Assembly (NCBI GenBank): GCA_013398275.1
Contig: VZSE01009483.1
Span: forward strand, 1,586,516 to 1,650,515
From: Promerops cafer
Taxonomy: Eukaryota; Chordata; Aves; Passeriformes; Nectariniidae
Reading direction: 5' to 3'
Length of the DNA: 64,000 nucleotides
Shown: positions 12,596-24,441 of the stretch, one piece after another
How positions within the stretch are numbered: the stretch's first letter is position 1
How the letters are laid out: every line of letters begins with the position of its first letter
Position numbers and translations under genes: made by a program
The notes under the pieces: model-generated
The model's input: only the letters and a program-made list of their open reading frames with translations
The model's database searches: none
What the model was told of the DNA's origin: nothing

Positions 12596-14308
12596 TCTTT
12601 TGATATATCCTAGGGTCTCTGTCTTAATAATATTGCATTGATGCAGCTCAAATCTGCAACAGTGCAAATCCAGTTGGATGAACTGTTGTGTGTCTGTCTA
12701 AACCCTTTTCAAATTACACTAGTTGATTTGATTAAAGAATTTCTTCTGCCTGGAATCCATGTTTTGTTTGTGGTGGATCATCGCAATGCTGCCTTAGATG
12801 ATGTTACCTACAACTTTTTCACCAAGGTGTGAAGGAAAAGTGCCAGTGCCAGTAAGGTGTAAAAAAAATAATGGAAAGATTGTCCCAACTCTTCTGTTAA
12901 GTTGGGAGTGGAAACAGGGGTCTCACCTGCCTGTAAAATACTATCCTACCCTTAAACCTGTTTTAGTCAAGGCCTGGTTAGTCTCTTCTCAGCCCTAGTC
13001 TGTATGTGAGTGGTAAGATTTAAAGATGCACCACACAATGGAACGTCTGGCATTCACAGTCATGCAGGGAATTATGGATTCTGGCCTTCACTACTCTAAG
13101 TTTAGTCTCAATTACTCTAACAGTATCCCATCCCAGACAAGCACGTAAGCTGAAATGAATACTACACAGTCTTAATCAAGAAAGATCTCAGACTGGCAAG
13201 TTTTGCAATTAAATTTACACAGATTTTATTTTTCACGTAATAGCAAGGCTGAAAGCAGTGTCATAGGGTATTCTGATAAAAAAAATGGGGTCAATGTAGT
13301 AAAAAGACTATTTTGTTTGTGATTTTCTTTTTAAGACTAAAATCCCAAACTATTCTGTATAGTCCAAAGAGCAGAAGATGCCTGTTACAGAGGACCTACT
13401 GGATCCTGCAGATACAGAGTCAGAGGTATTAGATGCTAGATTCCATGAGAACACTGTGCGAACACAATTCTTTTAAGAGAAAGAAATCTGACAGAGGGTT
13501 GAAGAATATTTTCTTTTTATTTCAGGGACAGAGAGTTTTGATTTAAAAAAAAAAAGCCTTCAACATGTTCTAAATAGGCTTAAATTTTGATGGTCCTTGG
13601 GCTTTATTATGTCTGCCCTTCTGAGACTAAGCTCATGGTTTGAAGCTGTAATCTCCAGTTGTCCCACTAGCTCTTTCAATATTTTATATGTTGTGACAGT
13701 GCTGGAAGGTTAAAGAATTAAGGGAGCCCTGTTTGGATTGGGTGAAAAAGCAGAGTCCTTTGAGATTTTGCTAGTTATTACTGAAAGTAACACCCACGTT
13801 GGTTTATTTAGGCCTTGGAAACACTAAATTTGCAACAAAACCCCACTCTTTTTTTTGTCTAGGTACAGTTCCAAGCAGGGGGTCACTTTTCAGGTGAGTG
13901 GGAAGTGAGAATGGTATGTGAGATCAGAATTACAGATGCATAGACTTGTGTGACCTCATACTGATTGCCCCCAAAATGCATCTATCTTACCACTTCTGTT
14001 GGCTCTGGTGATTTTCAATGACAATTGAGTACCTAAACTCCATTCTTGCTATTTTCTCATCAATATACCTCACCGCATATTGAAAGTCTCACCCCTCCTC
14101 ATTCAGTTGCTTTTGCTTAGTAGATACCTTCTTTGACATTACAATGTGAAAAGACATCTTTCTTCACATTTCCTTCTTGGTAGAGACAGCAGAACCACCC
14201 CTGCACCCTAGGATATGGTAGTGCAGACATAAGGTGTGTTTTTCCACTGAATATCTTACTGTGATGTTTCTCAGATTAAATTTTTTTAGAGAATTTTAGA
14301 GACTATTG

Positions 14309-14332
14309 AAATATTTTAATTTTAAAATATTT
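14309..14332. repeat. AT-only perfect palindrome
   Basis: AAATATTTTAA, spacer TT, then the exact reverse complement TTAAAATATTT. Eleven-base arms, no G or C. Confidence 0.7.
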
Positions 14333-15647
14333 ATTTCCTTCATCCGCAGAATTATTATTTTTTTTAAGATACAGGATATCTTTTGGCTATCAGGGCCTTT
14401 GCAATGAACCCATGGTGTCCCACAGATCTTTTTGCATCTTTCTGCATATTTGTCTCGAATATGAGTATCCAGCACATACCCTACCTTTCATTAAAAGTTC
14501 CCCCAGGACTTTGTACAGTGTAACTCTGTCTTGATTCCAGCTGATGCATTCTGTGATTCCATTTGCCCTTTGTGCAGCTATCAGGCCTTTCCAGCTCATG
14601 ACCATCCCAGGAACAGCAAGTATTTCTTTGCCTTAGTTCCTAATCATTTCCAACTAATGAGCTATGAATCTTTGTTACTAGTTTCCCAATAAATTACATC
14701 GTGTTCTGTAGTGATAAATTAAATGTCAGTCCCAAGGCTGCACAGTTCTTCCAAACACTGTTCAGACATTTTAAACCAACTTGTAACTAGGAGATGTAAG
14801 AAAATAATGACACAGCAGAGAAAAATTACCTTACATCTTGTTTTATTGTTCCAGTTGGTTATCCTTATTTCACTCATTAGTTTGACATTTGTTTCCTTCC
14901 TCTATTTTTCTAAGAGAAAAGCAATTATGTTGAAGACATGGTATAAAGCAATGAAAAATTGGAAATTTGAAAACATGCAGTTATTGAAGTAAAAATAAAT
15001 AAAATTTATTATTTCATAATAGAACAAGAGCTTTTACTGAGGAAATGCTATCTGAAAAATCATATTGGTATCTTCCCAGAAAAGGCTTAATCATGATAAA
15101 ATCGCTCTATTATTCTAAGAATTTATTACCTTAAACAAAATAAATATCTTTAGAAATTACAATTCTCATAAATACCATAGATAAAAGAATAGGAAAAACC
15201 CTCCCAAAACGCTGTGGAGGAAAACGTAATCTGACCATGAAGGACCTCTAGTGGCACATATACTTCCAATCAAAAAACCCCTGACATTATGCTTGCTCAG
15301 CATTTTAGAAGGAATCACCTCTGCACTTTCAGCTTTTGACTTCAATTAATGTAGTAAGTTTTCTCTTCAGCTGACACAGATGCAAAAGATATAATTTTGT
15401 TACAGTAATGTACAACAAAGTGTCTAGCTGAACAATGGCTTTGCCCTTTAGTTGTTATCATTGTTATCTACTTTTATCACCTATTAAAACTTATGATTTT
15501 CTCAGCAGGAGGCACAGTCTGATAGGACACACTGAAATGAAACTGTTTAGCAAAAATGAGTTGAAAGCAGATGAGGATACCAGAGCTATGTCTGTGTCTT
15601 ATTTGTTATGGCTATGCTAATTCTTTAATTTTCCTCAGCTCAAAGGT

Positions 15648-15697
15648 TTATTTTTTTTGGTTTTTTTTTTTGTTTTTGTTTTGTTTTTTTTTTTTTT
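15648..15697. repeat. T-rich simple repeat
   Basis: About 50 bases of T broken only by a few G residues, in intergenic DNA upstream of SLC35F2. Confidence 0.85.
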
Positions 15698-16516
15698 AAA
15701 GCAGCAAAAAAAGCTATGCTGGTACTTTTGAGCTGTCCTTCACCCATTCTAGAAAATACCCAACTATAAAAATATTTGGATTCTTAGTTCCTTTCAGTCC
15801 CTCTTCAAAATAGTTTGATACTTTAGACACAACTTTTGAATACAAATAATTAGTTTTTAGAGAATTCAATAAATGTATTGCTAAAAATTCTTAGTCAGAA
15901 AGGAGGTGTGTATATAGCTACCAGTTAGTCTAGGGGCCCATTAAGCTTCTAAATACATCCTGTGTGCAGATAAACTAGTCATTCCCAGGGATTTCCCTGG
16001 TCCTGGAAAAGACACAGTAAACTATGTTACAGTGAAAGCAGTTACTTTTGTGGAGCACCAGGAACAGAGTTTCTATCTCTGAAAGAGGATGCACAGCCTT
16101 AAAGGCACACACTGCCATGTTCCACTGGTGGGGCAGCACAGGGGAGAGGTAATATTGGTTCTGGGCTGAACGAAAGGTGTCTGCAGGGCTGGTCAGCCTG
16201 GGTGGCACACACTGCAAGCCATGGATCTCTTCACTGGCATGAGGCAAACTCAGGGGCCAACAAAGATCCAGAAACATACAGCCACAATCACACACGAGAT
16301 GGACCCTGAATTGTAGTAAAGCAGCAGCCTGAAGCAGAAGTAGCTGAACACGAAGTCATCTTTGGACATCTCAGATATCTCTGCATTCATGGCCATGTTG
16401 TTCACAAGCCATAAAAATTTCCTACAATAGCAAAGTTTATTATACTTTGCAATGACCTTAGTCCCCAAAGTCTAACAGACGACACTTTTAACAGTTGTTG
16501 TCGCTGGGTTTTTTTT

Positions 16517-16536
16517 GTTTGTTGTTGTTGTTGTTA
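16517..16536. repeat. (GTT)n simple repeat
   Basis: A short trinucleotide repeat next to T-rich and A-rich tracts. Confidence 0.7.
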
Positions 16537-18368
16537 AAATTTAAATTAAAAAAAAAGATCCCAGCCTGTTCAAACGCTTTATTTTTTTTTCATATTTTTA
16601 GACTTTATAGGTACCCCTCTGGCATTGCAATCTTTCTGCAGCTCTGGGGTAAAGCTCTGGCCTGGCAGTGTGTTTTTGGTGTGAGGCTGCTGCAGCCTAC
16701 CTGTAGCAAGGAATTCCAAGAGCTGAGCTTAAATGGAGACAAAGAGCACCAAAGACATGATTCCCCATCTCCGGAAAACTGGCAGCAGATTGCAGACATA
16801 GGATGAATAAAATTAAATGTGAAGATAATAGTACCACAGTTGTGGAACTCAGATATGACTAAATACACAGGGTCTGATAAGTCTGCTTCTTTTAAACTTT
16901 TTGTTAGTTTAGTTTGTAAAGAATCAGGACCAGTATGACCTGATTCATAACTATCATAACACTGAGACTAATCTTGACTGATTTCTTGCAGGAGTCACAG
17001 GATTTCAATTGGATTAGAAATTCAAAAGTAAAATACCAATAAACTATTCTGTTATACAAGCAAAGAAAAAGTACATAAAATCTGAGGTATAATAAAGAAA
17101 TGGGTATGTATATTATAAATATAGAAGTATATTTGTTAATGCTTTTAAAACATATAATTATACAGCTTTTCTTTCATAATGACCTTTAACATTACACCAT
17201 CACAGAGTCAAAGAGGGTATTTGGGGTCCTCTCCCACGTAGCCAATACCTTAGTGGTTATTTGAGCCTGGGCCCTTGGGGAAAACAGAGACTAAAATTCA
17301 CCTTCATTAATGACAGGGACATGGAATTGTAAAGATAACCTGAAAATGGCACAGTAAGGCCTCTTTGACTCTCCTAAATCTAATCCTATGAGGATGAATT
17401 TGAGTAGTAGCATTGGGAAATAAATGCAATTTGAATGAGAGAACTATGATAGAGAAAAACACGTCTGAAAAAAAAATGTTATGGTGTTCGGGGGAGGAAG
17501 ATTAGATCGTGGTGCTCTGCGGGGAAAAGCTGAGGCCAGAGACCAACAGTGCCTTGTGGTAGAAAATCTCTTCCGCCGGCTCAGCGAGGACAGTGATAAA
17601 TATTTGCCGCAGTGAGGGCAGAAGATTGCTCTTCCTGGAGACACCTCGGGGGTTCAATTCCATCATCCGTGACACATACAGAGCATCATGAGAAGTACGG
17701 TTAAAAAACTCACCAAAGTATGCAAAATGTCACCAGGTTCTCCAGGTGAGTTGCCCTGAAGCGTGGGTGAAGACGAACAGGACGTGAAAAATCCAGAGGC
17801 ACGGGAAAGAAGCAGCAAAGAAGTGGGAGTTGAAACGTTAGAAGACTCGAGGCTGCGCAGAAAGCTGCGAGAAGTTAAACTCGAAGGGTACACAGTTACT
17901 GTTACTTCTGTAACCGGCAGATGCGCCTGAACTGCCTGCACGCCAACCAGCTGCTGCCACGCTCCCACATGCAGGGGCTGGGGGCAAAGTAGCCCCGCAG
18001 GGACCCGCACCGGGGCACCGAGCTGCGCTGTTGCCGGGGAGCCCCGCGGGAGAGCGAGAACACCAACTTGGCGTTGGCGCTGCTAAAGCCCTTGACTTAT
18101 CTCACCTACACCCAGCGGTTGAAGGAAACTGCAGGGCCGGAGCGCGCCCAGGAGTAACAACACCGGGAGAGCTCCGACCCCACGCCCCAGCAGGAGCCGT
18201 GCCCCTCCCGGGGGCGGCCCCTCGGCGGGCACAAAGCCGGGCTCGGCCGCTCTCCGCGGAGCAGTGGGCTGCTGCTCATCCCCTGCTTCCGCCGGGTACC
18301 GCCTCCGCAGCGCCCGCCCTCCATCGCTCGCTGCCCGCTGCCGGCGGGCGCGGGGCCGGGGCAGCGCC

Positions 18369-18424
18369 NNNNNNNNNNNNNNNNNNNNNNNNNNNNNNNN
18401 NNNNNNNNNNNNNNNNNNNNNNNN
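18369..18424. other. Assembly gap (56 N) in the CpG island
   Basis: A run of unknown bases flanked by extremely GC-rich sequence. Such gaps typically mark sequence lost in library preparation. The true missing length is not known from the sequence. It is the leading candidate location for SLC35F2 exon 1. Confidence 0.99.
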
Positions 18425-18500
18425 GGTCGGGGTGCGGAGGCCGCTCTGTGACGCCCGGAGCAGCCGCGGGGTGCCTGGGCCGGAGCGGCCGCCGCGGTGC

Positions 18501-18532
18501 GGGCCCGGGGTAACGGCCGGGGGTGCGCGGGG
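18501..18532 (+). other. Potential G-quadruplex stretch next to the gap
   Basis: Four G runs of three to five bases (GGG, GGGG, GGGGG, GGGG) are separated by loops of at most eight bases. Sequences of this kind are hard to sequence and often occur at promoters. Formation is inferred, not shown. Confidence 0.45.
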
Positions 18533-18605
18533 CTGAGCAGAGCCCCGACCCTTCGGCCGGCCCGGCACAGGGGAGCCCAGGGGAGCTCCGGCCGCTGCCC
18601 CGGGA

Positions 18606-18633
18606 GCTCTGATGCCGAGGCTCTGATGCCGAG
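18606..18633 (+). repeat. Exact 14-base tandem duplication in CpG island
   Basis: The unit gctctgatgccgag occurs twice without mismatch, duplicating an ATG. The first ATG meets a stop after four codons; the second opens a 48-codon frame with no known similarity. Confidence 0.85.
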
Positions 18634-19716
18634 GCTGCTCCGGCAGCGCCGCCGAGCTGCAGCTTGCGGGTGCTGCCGGGCGAGAGCTCTCCGGGTCGCC
18701 TCGGCTGAGCGTGGAATTAGCGAGTGGCGTTTTGACTCTGTTGAAGTAGGACTGTGCTCTCACACATGAACACGTGCATTCGTCTTTTTTGTTCTTCTGT
18801 TTTCCATTTTTTCCCCCGCATTTTATTTGTTTTGTAGTCTTTGATCAGCATCATTATGAAGGACAGGTCACGGGGCATAGCGAAGGTAATAGAACAAAAT
18901 AACTGAAATGAGGTGTGGAGTCCAGAAAGACCAATATCCCCATTTCCTCCTTCCGTGAATCAGCTTAGGAGAGAGACTTGTACAGGTATATCTCTTGAAA
19001 TATGAGCACTGGTTAAGCATGGAAAACTTGTGGAGAAATACCTGCCAAGCTGTGCAGACAGGCTGGTGCTTCGGAAGCGCTACCTTCGAGGAGAGCAGGA
19101 CTACATCCTCAGAGTTCTAGGCCATCCACTTACAGCTTCACTTTCCCTCTAGGGGAGAAAAACAGTCCCTATTTAAGAGCCTTTTTTGAGCTATAAGTTT
19201 GGTCACTAATACTTACTGCATTGGATTTGTCAGCCAAGGATGTGCTGGCTTTCCTGCGAGCCTCATGCTCGTGACCTGTAGTCTGGCTGCTGGACTATGT
19301 GGTGGTGTGTGCTGGCCAAGCAGAGCCTTATTCCAGTGGACAAAGCCTCATCTTCTCTTTTGGTTATAAGTTTTTCTCTTTTCACTCCTCCTGCCTGTCA
19401 GGAGAGACCCAAAAGGCAAGACAGAAACTTGTTGAGTTGTTCAGTAACCACACCTATGCCATTAGTTTTGCCAAAGGGCTACACTAAGTGAGTCTATGGA
19501 AGGTACTTGAAAGAAAATCAATAGCTTTCACTGAATTTTATGAAGTGTTGTCCGAGATACTGAATTGATATTTTTTCCTATTTTTTTTCCCTCCAGGTGA
19601 CAGCAGGCTCAGCCACTTCAGTTTTGTTTGAGGCCTTTCTGAGTCGTAGAAAAGTTCAGTAGTTGTATGTAATAAACTAGGCTGGGTCGGGGTTTTGTTG
19701 TGGGGTTTTCTTTCTG

Positions 19717-19717
<1 letters not shown>

Positions 19718-19749
<32 letters not shown>
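19718..19749. repeat. T32 homopolymer
   Basis: Uninterrupted run of 32 T in SLC35F2 intron 1. No recognisable retroposed body is attached on either side. Confidence 0.95.
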
Positions 19750-19750
<1 letters not shown>

Positions 19751-20524
19751 AGTAGAGCTATTAGAAAATATATTTCTGGTGCTTTTCTGTTTCTTACCTT
19801 TTGCAAATTAAATTGATGTCAGTTTCAAAGCAGAACAGGGAAAAACTAACTTCTGATGATGTTAGTTCTTAAAAATACGTTCTGTTGTTCTTAGTTAATT
19901 ACTAATTATGTTGCAACATGGGTTTGGTCTGAACCTGCATTTTTCCCTTAACCACTAGCATGAAAAAGTGAGATCATTGAAATTAAAAGGTGACTTCCTC
20001 CCCTGTTTAGGAAGGGCTCAATAATTAAAGCTAAGTGCACGTGAACTCTGTATGTGAACAGTGTTGCCAGGCTTTGTCATGTCAGTATTAGATTGGTGGC
20101 ATAAATAAAGTGAGTATTTGAATAGTATTTATTATAAGTTAAAAATTCACATTAAAATTACAGGATTTAGTAAATTAATTGCCAGTAAAATTGTTAACTA
20201 TGGTCTTATTAAATTTTCTTTAACTTCTTCAGATATAGACTCTGATAGTATTTTAGTATCTTGGTGTATTTTTTATTCTGCATTTCACATGGAGCCAAGG
20301 AAAGACAGCCTGACCCTCTCATGATGTTGAGAGCTGCACATTGTTCAGTGTTCACTTTAGACCAATTTGTGGCAAGCTTTCATGCTCTAAAAAGTCCAAA
20401 AATGACTTTAGTTTTACTCAAAGCCACAGATACAGCTAGTTAAGATAGGGTGGCTGAAGGGAGGGGAGGAGTAATTGCTTAGTAGCTTGCTACCAAGCAT
20501 TAAAAGACAACAATAACCCACCAT

Positions 20525-20576
20525 CCCCCCCCCCCCCCCCCCCCNNNNAAAAACCCCCCCCCCCCCCCCCCCCCCC
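20525..20576. repeat. Poly-C tract with embedded 4-N gap (intron 1)
   Basis: Twenty C, four N, five A, then twenty-three C. This looks like a homopolymer assembly artefact or an unresolved longer C-rich or G-rich repeat inside SLC35F2 intron 1. Its real length and sequence are uncertain. Confidence 0.9.
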
Positions 20577-21780
20577 AAGTATAAAACAAAAGGCCTTTTC
20601 AGATCACTTACCTTGAGCCATCTGAGACTCCAAAGTGAATTAGTCCTTTCCAATGCATTAAAAAAAAAAACAAACAAAAAAACCCCAGAGAGGATTAACT
20701 TCCGGAATGGAAAAGTTAATAATTAATATATTTCAAAATCCGATCAATTATTAATAAGAAAGTCACTGTCATCAATACTCATATCAGTACCAAAATGAAT
20801 GGAAACTTGTGTCTTTAAAGCATTTTTCTCAGAAGAAATTGTCTTGCAAAATGCAGACAGTAGGATTTAAAGTTTGCTCTCAAGTTTTACAGAGGATCAA
20901 ACATATTTTTTAAGATAAGCTGTGAGCCCAGTGCATCATGCCAGGAGCATGGTGATGTCTTCTCAATTTGAAGAAATTAGTTTTCACGCTTTGGCAAATA
21001 GTGTGAGGTGAAGCCATTGCTGCTTCCTGCTGAGGCTTCCGCTTGGCATTGGGGAGCAGCCAGGGCAAGAGGCTGTTACCTTACACACAGCTGAGAAAGC
21101 TGCCAGGTATGGAGCATTTTGGGATTCACAGAAGACATTTTTTGAGGGCAGTTTTCCACTGTTGGTGGACTAAGTCTTTGTGTGTGTTTTTTGATGTTAA
21201 CATCTTGAATCTGTTCAGGCAAGAAAAAAATTCCTTGAATTAAAACAGACAAAAATAGAGAAGGGCATGAGGTGTGATGAAGCCTGCTTGCTTTGTCAAA
21301 CACCTTTGTTACTGTAGAAGTAAATGCTATAGTACTGCCAAGACATATATTGACTAAATATCAGTGATAGCTAGGGCAGTAACCACAAAGAAAACAGTTC
21401 TGGGGGTTCTGGACCTGCTTCTCTACCCAAATGCAGAAATGCAAGGAGATAATTCCTTAGGTACTTTAAACTGGGGAAATTTGGTTATTAGAAAAGCTGA
21501 GGATCAGCTTAGTGGAGTTACTGCACTGCAAGAGGGCAGATGGGTCTGTCTTGTTTTCAGTAAATGATGTTTGAAGCAGCTGAGTTGTTAACAATTTGAA
21601 TGGCAGCAGGTTTTCCCCATTTTACCCTCATTGGAACGTGGTCACTATCCAGTTTGCCAGAGCACTGCACATAGAGTCCAGGCCTTTGCTATAGAGAAGG
21701 TGCTCTAGCTCCGGAGGAGCAAAGTTGCCCCTTGCAACTCATAGCCTAGACAAAAATGTTAAAGCCCTACCACACAGGAG

Positions 21781-21846
21781 TCCACGTTAAACGAGCCTCC
21801 TTAAACAAGCTTAAAGTCCACGTTAAACAACACCTCCTTAAACAGG
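21781..21846 (+). repeat. 36-base tandem duplication (intron 1)
   Basis: Two adjacent diverged copies with period 36. Each starts TCCACGTTAAAC and contains CCTCCTTAAACA. They differ mainly at the middle and at the truncated end of the second copy. There is no coding or TE context. Confidence 0.8.
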
Positions 21847-23762
21847 TGGTGTTGCCTGTGCTTCTGCCCTTCTCTGTGGCAACACCCAGCAGGTGGTTGA
21901 AGGGGAGTTTGTGTCCAGATCAGGGCTTCTGCCAGCCAAGGCAGCTGTGACCTCTCCTGGTAGCGTATTGACGAGTGCAGTTAATTTTGTGCAGCACACA
22001 GGCTTTGCTCCAGTAAAATTGCAGCAGTTTTGCCCAGTCATGCCTCTGTTCATGTCTGATCCCTACCTCCTCACTCTCCTCCCAGCTAGTCCAAGTGCAG
22101 GGTAAGTTTAGTCCAATAAACTGCTAAAGGCTTGCTGTGTTCCTCGTGTGCTGATGGTGAAGAAGAAAAGTTTTTCTGCTAGTTTGGGGCAAGAAGCTTT
22201 ATTTGAATAATAAAAAGTATATGTGTATTTTTTTAAATGACTGAAACCACGTTTTTGTATGTTGTTCACCACAGTGTATCTTTCTTTGAATTTCAGTGGG
22301 TCTTCTGTCATTTTACCTGCTGCAAAGGAGCCAGAGTTCACAGGGCTGGCAAAGGGCAAGCTGGAATCCTCATCCATGCCTGCTTGAAATTTTAGCTAAC
22401 CTACATCACATTTGTTCTAATGGCAACTGATTAAAATCTTTACATGACCATAAAAAGATATTTCTGCATCAGCCAGAATAATTAGCCAGAATGTGTCTGA
22501 TTTGTTCACTAAATAGTACAATCAGACCATTGACCAGAATATAAAGAAATGAAAAAGAAATCTGTTAAAATATAACAGAAGTGAGCTAGCTTTAATTTTT
22601 TCTCCTGCTGTTTTTAATTAAAACCACCCAGCACCCCACCCCCCCATATGTATTTTAAAAATCTGTTTAGAAATGAGAATGTTTTTCTTTTCATACACCA
22701 GTGAGAGTTACTCAGATGAGACTGGATAGTACCTTACAAGAATGTCACATGATACATAGTACTTAGAGTGTGAATGTGCACCATTCCTGGGATTGGCAAG
22801 GCAAGCTGTAGTAAAGCATGGGATTCAAATCTCTTGGAAGTACAGCAGGGCTGGACTTTGTACAGATTTGCTGTCTCATCAGAATGGACTTGGAGACAAA
22901 AATGTGCCCAGCAGCATTTTCAAAGTCAGGAAAGCTTGGTGTCAGGCTGAATTGAAAACAGGATTCATGCAGGTGCATTAGAGTCTGTGCAAGGAAGATG
23001 CCTCCCTTCCAAAAGGAGGGATTGATTGCATGAGTGTAGTTGGGTTTAGCACTGTCAAACACACACTTCTCATTGCCTGGTGGCTGGATTGCACAGCACA
23101 GCAGGGTGAGCTGGTACTTGCTGCGTTGAGGTCACCCACCCTGGGAAAACAGCCTGTGTTACTCTCAGGTGCTGTGCCTGACACATGGGGGTCCTGCCAG
23201 AAGTCAGCGTGGAGAGATGTGGGCACAGGGTAGGTGCAGAATCCTAATGGGGTCCTTTTTTCCCTTGCTTGATTAATTTGAGTGGAAACAAATTAATCGA
23301 TTGTGCAGACAGTTAAATTGTCATCAGTAGTCTTCAGAGTAAACAGATTAAATGTGAGCTTAGCAGACCTGTACGGACAGCACGGGGCTGAGCTTCTGTC
23401 TATTGTGCCTGTGCAGAGACTGCGCTGGTACAAATCTGCATAGCTCCACTGGCAGGAGAAAGAGCAAGCCAAAAAAAAAATACATAGAGTTACATGCCCC
23501 TGTTTGTTTAGGAGTATCTGGAATAGTTCATCTTACATTAGGTGAAGAATTGCTACTAAAAGAGCATGAGCTTTTTTTTTCTTTTTTTTCCCTGCTGGCT
23601 GTGGGTGGGACTTAAGAAGAGCTGTAAATGCAGACGTGATCTTACCCAAAATGCATTCTTAACTCCATCCTCAGTTGCAGCAGAACATGATGTAATAGAA
23701 CTGAAAAAATCACAATAAGTATTAATTATAATAACTCTTATTATAAGAAAGATTTATTTTAA

Positions 23763-23938
23763 GGTGAGAACAAGCAATCACTGGAACAACCTCTGCAGGG
23801 ATGTTGTGGAGTCCCCATCACTGGAGGTTTCCAAGATGCAACTGGACAGGGTGCTAAATAGTCCTATCTAGGCTCCCTTTCCCATGAAAGGTTGGACCAG
23901 ATGAGCTTTCAAGATCCTTCCAAACGGAGCTGTTATTT
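23763..23938 (+). mobile_element. CR1 LINE 3' tail fragment (SLC35F2 intron 1)
   Basis: Recognised by cactggaacaacctctgcag, gtccccatcactggaggttt and ggaccagatgagctttcaag, the conserved order in CR1 3' regions. It lies in sense orientation about 500 bases before exon 2. Confidence 0.85.
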
Positions 23939-24441
23939 GGTTTTATCATTAATACTTCCGTGTTCCTTTAGCACTGCTCATCTTAAGGTCTCAGCTCACT
24001 AAAACTCAGGTCTCAGATGAGCCTGAGGGTAGTTGTGCTTTATCTCCATGTTGTAGATCTTTGTTGACCAAAGTCAGGATGGAATTCAGTGAAGGACAAA
24101 GGATTTAACTCAAAACCTGCTTAATAAGAATAGGACTTGCTATTGGGTAGAGCCTGCCCAGGTGACCTGTTTGAAGATCCTTGCAAGTAACTGCAGTCTC
24201 CATGGTTGGTGGTTTGAACTGGCTTCACTTCTCACATGGCTGTCCTGAGGTCAGACTAGACCTTTTGTGTACACAAAACCCTGCTTACTTGTAGATCAGG
24301 ATGACATTGGTAGGGAGTAGAAAAAAAAAATTAAGTGTCAGTCTAAAAAAATGACATTTTTCTTGTACAGCTAGAAAATATTTTTTTTAGAAACGTGAAT
24401 GTTTAATTCTAAGCTTACTGTTTTGTCTTTTATGTTCACAG

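Larger units (their letters stand above)
12596..17879. other. Intergenic flank upstream of the CpG island
   Basis: AT-rich with T-rich and GTT simple repeats and an AT palindrome. From 17.5 kb on, G+C rises toward the island. No Rab GTPase exon or other known coding recognised on either strand. Confidence 0.6.
17880..18765 (+). promoter_or_regulatory. CpG island, probable SLC35F2 promoter and first-exon region
   Basis: A sharp rise in G+C and CpG density in otherwise AT-rich DNA, with GC-box-like stretches such as cccgggggcggcccc. It is the only large CpG island in the window and lies 5.7 kb upstream of the first recognised SLC35F2 exon, so it is the natural promoter. A 56-base N run interrupts it. 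The first coding exon, which must end with two bases of a split codon before a GT, could not be identified; the only good ATG downstream of the gap (18626) has no convincing donor. In human the same promoter also faces the divergent gene RAB39A, but no Rab GTPase coding is visible on the - strand. Confidence 0.75.
18766..24441 (+). other. SLC35F2: SLC35F2 intron 1 (as far as visible)
   Basis: Lies between the CpG island and exon 2. Contains the T32 run, the poly-C gap, the 36-base tandem duplication, a CTCF-like CTGCAAGAGGGCAG at 21526-21539 and a CR1 tail at 23.8-23.9 kb. No additional coding exon recognised. The exact 5' boundary is unknown because exon 1 is not resolved. Confidence 0.6.

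Noticed and set aside
15239..15255. CTCF-like site on the - strand (CCACTAGAGGTCC)
   Set aside because: It breaks the invariant GGGC part of the core, so it is too weak to list.
17576..17660. tRNA-like A box (GGCTCAGCGAGG) and B box (GGGTTCAATTCC)
   Set aside because: The spacing is about 72 bases between box starts and no cloverleaf stems or acceptor pairing can be drawn.
18083..18763. 226-codon - strand frame and several + strand frames across the CpG island
   Set aside because: The frame passes through 56 unknown bases and is composed of Ala/Arg/Pro/Gly-rich translation typical of GC-rich non-coding DNA.
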